From Deltaproteobacteria bacterium (GTDB lineage: Bacteria; UBA10199; 2-02-FULL-44-16), in assembly GCA_016203825.1 (NCBI GenBank), contig JACQMA010000184.1, positions 1 through 7,438 on the forward strand: 7,438 nt of DNA. Direction: 5' to 3'. How positions within the stretch are numbered: the first letter of the stretch is position 1; every line of letters begins with the position of its first letter. Below are positions 5,265 through 7,438 of the stretch, piece by piece. The translations under genes were made by a program, and so were the position numbers. Under the pieces are notes generated by a model. It did no database searches. It had not been told where the DNA came from and saw only the letters and a program-made list of their open reading frames with translations.

Positions 5265-6272
5265 ATGGGGGTGGCACTTGCAATTCCTTGTTTCGCCCAC
5301 GCTGCAACATCTTATCCCGGTTTTGGTCCGATTGTTTCGCGCATCCAGCAGCCCGTGTATCTGACGAACCTCACCCTTACACCAACCGGTGCCACGACCC
5401 TCGAACGCGGTGAATTTCAAAGTGTCACACATTTTGCCTATTCCAATATTTTTGAGCGTGTAGTGAGTGGGACGACGAATCTCGATATGGACATGGAATT
5501 GATGCGGTTGGCCCTCGACCTTCGCTATGGCTGGCACGATCGTTTTGATATCGGTGTTGAAATTCCCTTTCTTCATTTTGATGGCGGATTTCTCGATGGC
5601 TTTATTGATGCGTATCATCGCGCGTTTGGTTTTCCGCGCGGCGGGCGCGAACGTGTTACGAGCGATCGCTTCCTGTATCACTTCGATGATAATGGCGTCA
5701 CGCTCTTCGATCTTCCGTCCGAAACATTTGACGTCGGGGACGTAACGTTTCGCCTGAAACATCACTTTATCGATGAAGGACGGTTGATGCCGGCGATGGC
5801 CTGGTTTTTTGATTTCAAGATTCCGACGGGAGATGAAGGTCGCGGTCTTGGCAATGGACACTCCGATATGGGTTTGGGAGTTGCCCTCGAAAAATCCATC
5901 GGCCGCTTTCATGGGTATACGAATGTTGCAGCGCTCACACTCAGTGGAAGAGATGGATTGGAAGGTTATCAATATAATCAGCAATTCGTTTATGTCATCG
6001 CAGGTGAAATCACACTTTTGGAAAATCTCTCCGTGATTGCGCAGCTGAATGGTGGAACGCCGCTTTTGAAGGGGACCACGACGCACATATGGAATGGGGT
6101 TCCGCTCGATCTTGTGATTGGGTTCAAAGGCGAGGAGCGCGATTTTTTCGATCAACACGATCTTATCTGGCAAGTGGCGTTTGCGGAAGACGTAACGTCC
6201 CGCGGACCATCCGTCGACTTTACCGCGTATCTCTCGATCGGTGTTCGGTTGGATACGCTCGCGAAACGTTAG
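5265..6272 (+). CDS. Exported DUF3187-like protein, probable outer-membrane beta-rich protein
   Basis: This is a 335-residue protein of unknown function. The central segment with Y117[13 protein letters not shown], then DRFLYHF and [10 protein letters not shown], resembles DUF3187 family proteins; this is from memory of the family. Alternating aromatic/hydrophobic stretches and repeated '[10 protein letters not shown]'-type strands suggest an outer-membrane beta structure. Residues around [12 protein letters not shown] look like the end of a signal peptide cleaved before ATSYPG. The start is uncertain. ATG 5265 has AGTGGA about five bases upstream but leaves an unusually short, uncharged signal. 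The positively charged residues (KVLKW) lie just upstream in the same open frame, where GTG 5184 or ATG 5136 (overlapping the trxB TGA as ATGA) are possible but lack Shine-Dalgarno sites. The stop overlaps the ssb stop from the opposite strand. A role linked to TrxB is not implied beyond adjacency. Confidence 0.75.
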   Translation: MGVALAIPCFAHAATSYPGFGPIVSRIQQPVYLTNLTLTPTGATTLERGEFQSVTHFAYSNIFERVVSGTTNLDMDMELMRLALDLRYGWHDRFDIGVEIPFLHFDGGFLDGFIDAYHRAFGFPRGGRERVTSDRFLYHFDDNGVTLFDLPSETFDVGDVTFRLKHHFIDEGRLMPAMAWFFDFKIPTGDEGRGLGNGHSDMGLGVALEKSIGRFHGYTNVAALTLSGRDGLEGYQYNQQFVYVIAGEITLLENLSVIAQLNGGTPLLKGTTTHIWNGVPLDLVIGFKGEERDFFDQHDLIWQVAFAEDVTSRGPSVDFTAYLSIGVRLDTLAKR

Positions 6273-6688
6273 AACGGAACGTCGTCGGAACCGGCCTGAT
6301 CAAATCCGGGATTCGTATCCGCAGACGCACCTCGCGATGTCACCGTGTCGCCGCTGCGTGGGCCCCCTAAAAATTGAACGCGCTGGGCAACGACTTCGGT
6401 TGTCGTGCGTTTATGGCCTTCCTTATCTTCCCACTGACGCGTCTGAAGACGACCTTCGATATAAGCCTGGCGACCTTTGGCAAGGTATTGCGCACAATTT
6501 TCCGCCTGTGGTCCCCACACAACGATACGATGCCATTCAGTTCGCTCTTGGGCTTGTCCGCCTTTGTCGCTCCAACGATCGGTCGTCGCGATCGAGAACG
6601 TGCACACCGTTTGCCCGCTCCCCGTGACGCGTTTTTCTGGATCCTGGCCGAGGTTCCCAATCAAAATCACTTTGTTGACGCTTGCCAT
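6269..6688 (-). CDS. ssb: Single-stranded DNA-binding protein
   Basis: This 139-residue protein is shorter than the 178-residue E. coli protein. The OB-fold domain covers about residues 1-110: [15 protein letters not shown] at the start, the FSIATTDRW strand, [24 protein letters not shown] and [20 protein letters not shown] short glycine/serine-rich linker follows, and the acidic tip DDVPF, the docking site for partner repair and replication proteins, closes the protein. SSB coats single-stranded DNA during replication, repair and recombination. ATG 6688 is chosen because AGGAG lies seven bases upstream and the family begins there; a longer open frame upstream overlaps the lipoprotein gene. 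Only 28 bases separate it from the upstream lipoprotein gene, so they may share a transcript, though ssb has its own strong ribosome-binding site. Its stop overlaps that of the convergent DUF3187-like gene. Confidence 0.97.
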   Translation of the reverse strand: MASVNKVILIGNLGQDPEKRVTGSGQTVCTFSIATTDRWSDKGGQAQERTEWHRIVVWGPQAENCAQYLAKGRQAYIEGRLQTRQWEDKEGHKRTTTEVVAQRVQFLGGPRSGDTVTSRGASADTNPGFDQAGSDDVPF

Positions 6689-6708
6689 AAGTGTTCTCCT
6701 TCCCGTTG

Positions 6709-6721
6709 GATAACGGTTATC
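6709..6721. other. 13-bp palindrome at the lipoprotein/ssb junction
   Basis: GATAAC and GTTATC are perfect complements around a single central base. The site includes the TAA stop of the lipoprotein gene and lies about 20 bases before the ssb start. It could be an operator for ssb or a chance result of the stop codon context. Confidence 0.35.
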
Positions 6722-7409
6722 GTTGAATGACGGCCAGTTTTGTTTCGAGTTGCGACGTTGCTGATTGCCACGATCCATACGCACGATCGCGTTTCCATCG
6801 CGGGACCAGTTCTTTCGCTCGGCTGAGCGCCCCTTGTGCTTCGTCGTATTTCCCGCGAGCCGTGAGGGTTTCGGAAAGTTGCAAATAGTTTTCGGGATAG
6901 TCAGGCGCGAGGCGCACAGCTTCACGAAGATAGTTTTCCGCTTTTTCAAGATCACGTCGAAGATCATTCGGATGAACGGTGGTCTGAGGAAGTTTCGTGA
7001 AGAGCTCACCCAAGGCGCGATGGGCACCGGCGTAATCATAGAGCGCATTGATGGCGATCACGCGTTCCAAATCTGCGGCCATGTGTTTGACGCCGGTTTG
7101 GTAACCGACGACACGTGCTTGATAATAGAGACCGGTATTGATCGCGCGGTAGTAGAAGCAGGCGGCCTCTTCGGGCGCACGTTCGAGGCATCGTTCTGCG
7201 TAGTGGATCCCCGTTTCGGCTTCGTCTTTCATCACGCCACGTTTTTCAGAAGCCTCCGCAGCAGCAGCGGCGTTTCGACTCGCGGTGATCAATTCCTGAA
7301 CGTTCCACGAGAGACCTTGAGCTGTTGACGCCGTTTCGCGTGCAGTTGAACTGCATGCGATGAACAACCCGAGGGAGATGAAAAAGGGGATGCCGTGACG
7401 AATGAGCAT
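6717..7409 (-). CDS. Lipoprotein with TPR-like helical repeats (TatT-like)
   Basis: This 230-residue protein begins [21 protein letters not shown]: a short basic start, a hydrophobic core and a lipobox-like FIAC with Cys19, consistent with lipidation and anchoring facing the periplasm. The rest is helical. [20 protein letters not shown] and [21 protein letters not shown], together about residues 154-195, form a clear tetratricopeptide-like pair, and earlier segments ([31 protein letters not shown]-type [14 protein letters not shown]) look like degenerate units. The layout recalls the TatT/TRAP T-component lipoproteins, but no TRAP transporter genes are in view, so the specific function stays open. 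ATG 7409 is preferred over ATG 7424 because AGGGG lies five bases upstream of it. The gene precedes ssb by 28 bases on the same strand. Confidence 0.8.
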   Translation of the reverse strand: MLIRHGIPFFISLGLFIACSSTARETASTAQGLSWNVQELITASRNAAAAAEASEKRGVMKDEAETGIHYAERCLERAPEEAACFYYRAINTGLYYQARVVGYQTGVKHMAADLERVIAINALYDYAGAHRALGELFTKLPQTTVHPNDLRRDLEKAENYLREAVRLAPDYPENYLQLSETLTARGKYDEAQGALSRAKELVPRWKRDRAYGSWQSATSQLETKLAVIQR

Positions 7410-7438
7410 GGGCGCCCCTAACATGCACTGTACTGCGG

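Noticed and set aside
5250..6173. Minus-strand open frame of 307 codons
   Set aside because: It lies opposite the DUF3187-like gene. Its isoleucine/lysine-rich, motif-free sequence mirrors that gene's codons.
6689..7048. N-terminal extension of SSB by 120 residues
   Set aside because: The extension overlaps the lipoprotein gene in another frame, while a strong Shine-Dalgarno site and the family start support 6688.
1..7438. CRISPR array, tRNA or rRNA genes, or transposase
   Set aside because: No regularly spaced repeats, no cloverleaf or rRNA-like segments and no transposase motifs were seen on either strand.

Overview
The window looks like chromosomal DNA from a Gram-negative, probably deltaproteobacteria-like bacterium with roughly 50% GC. 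The placement is inferred from protein style only: a ComM/YifB protein of the MLAKV type, an SSB ending in DDVPF, a lipoprotein with TPR-like helices, and a DUF3187-type envelope protein. No marker gene fixes the taxonomy.

Layout. Positions 1-3223 carry two minus-strand genes of DNA recombination. comM (1688-3223) is followed by a large AddB/RecB-like helicase-nuclease gene that begins at 1647 and runs off the left edge without a stop (549 codons visible). Positions 3350-3980 hold a compact minus-strand type II toxin-antitoxin operon of the HI1419/HI1420 (HigB/Gp49-like) class, toxin first, with a recognisable promoter and palindromic operator at 3994-4027. Positions 4210-5139 encode thioredoxin reductase (trxB) on the plus strand. 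It is followed by a long imperfect palindrome (5171-5216) and a DUF3187-like exported protein (5265-6272). That gene converges on and slightly overlaps ssb (minus, 6269-6688). Upstream of ssb on the same strand is a lipoprotein gene with TPR-like helices (6717-7409).

The most interesting part is the 3.2-4.2 kb region. The toxin-antitoxin module is bracketed by two direct copies of the comM upstream region, exactly 818 bp apart. They match at 49 of 53 positions in the core (3231-3283 and 4049-4101) and 84 of 111 without gaps over a wider stretch. The distal part of each copy can form a hairpin, and the two hairpins differ by a compensatory G-C to C-G change. On the minus strand just beyond the second copy is an 18-codon frame beginning MSAKIHTCC, which resembles the real ComM start (MLAKVYACA). 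This suggests that the toxin-antitoxin cassette entered at, or was captured by, a duplication of the comM 5' end and left a displaced relic. The hairpin arm AAGTGGAGCG also occurs singly in two coding regions, a pattern like that of DNA-uptake signal sequences, which is notable next to a competence-associated gene. These last interpretations are inference.
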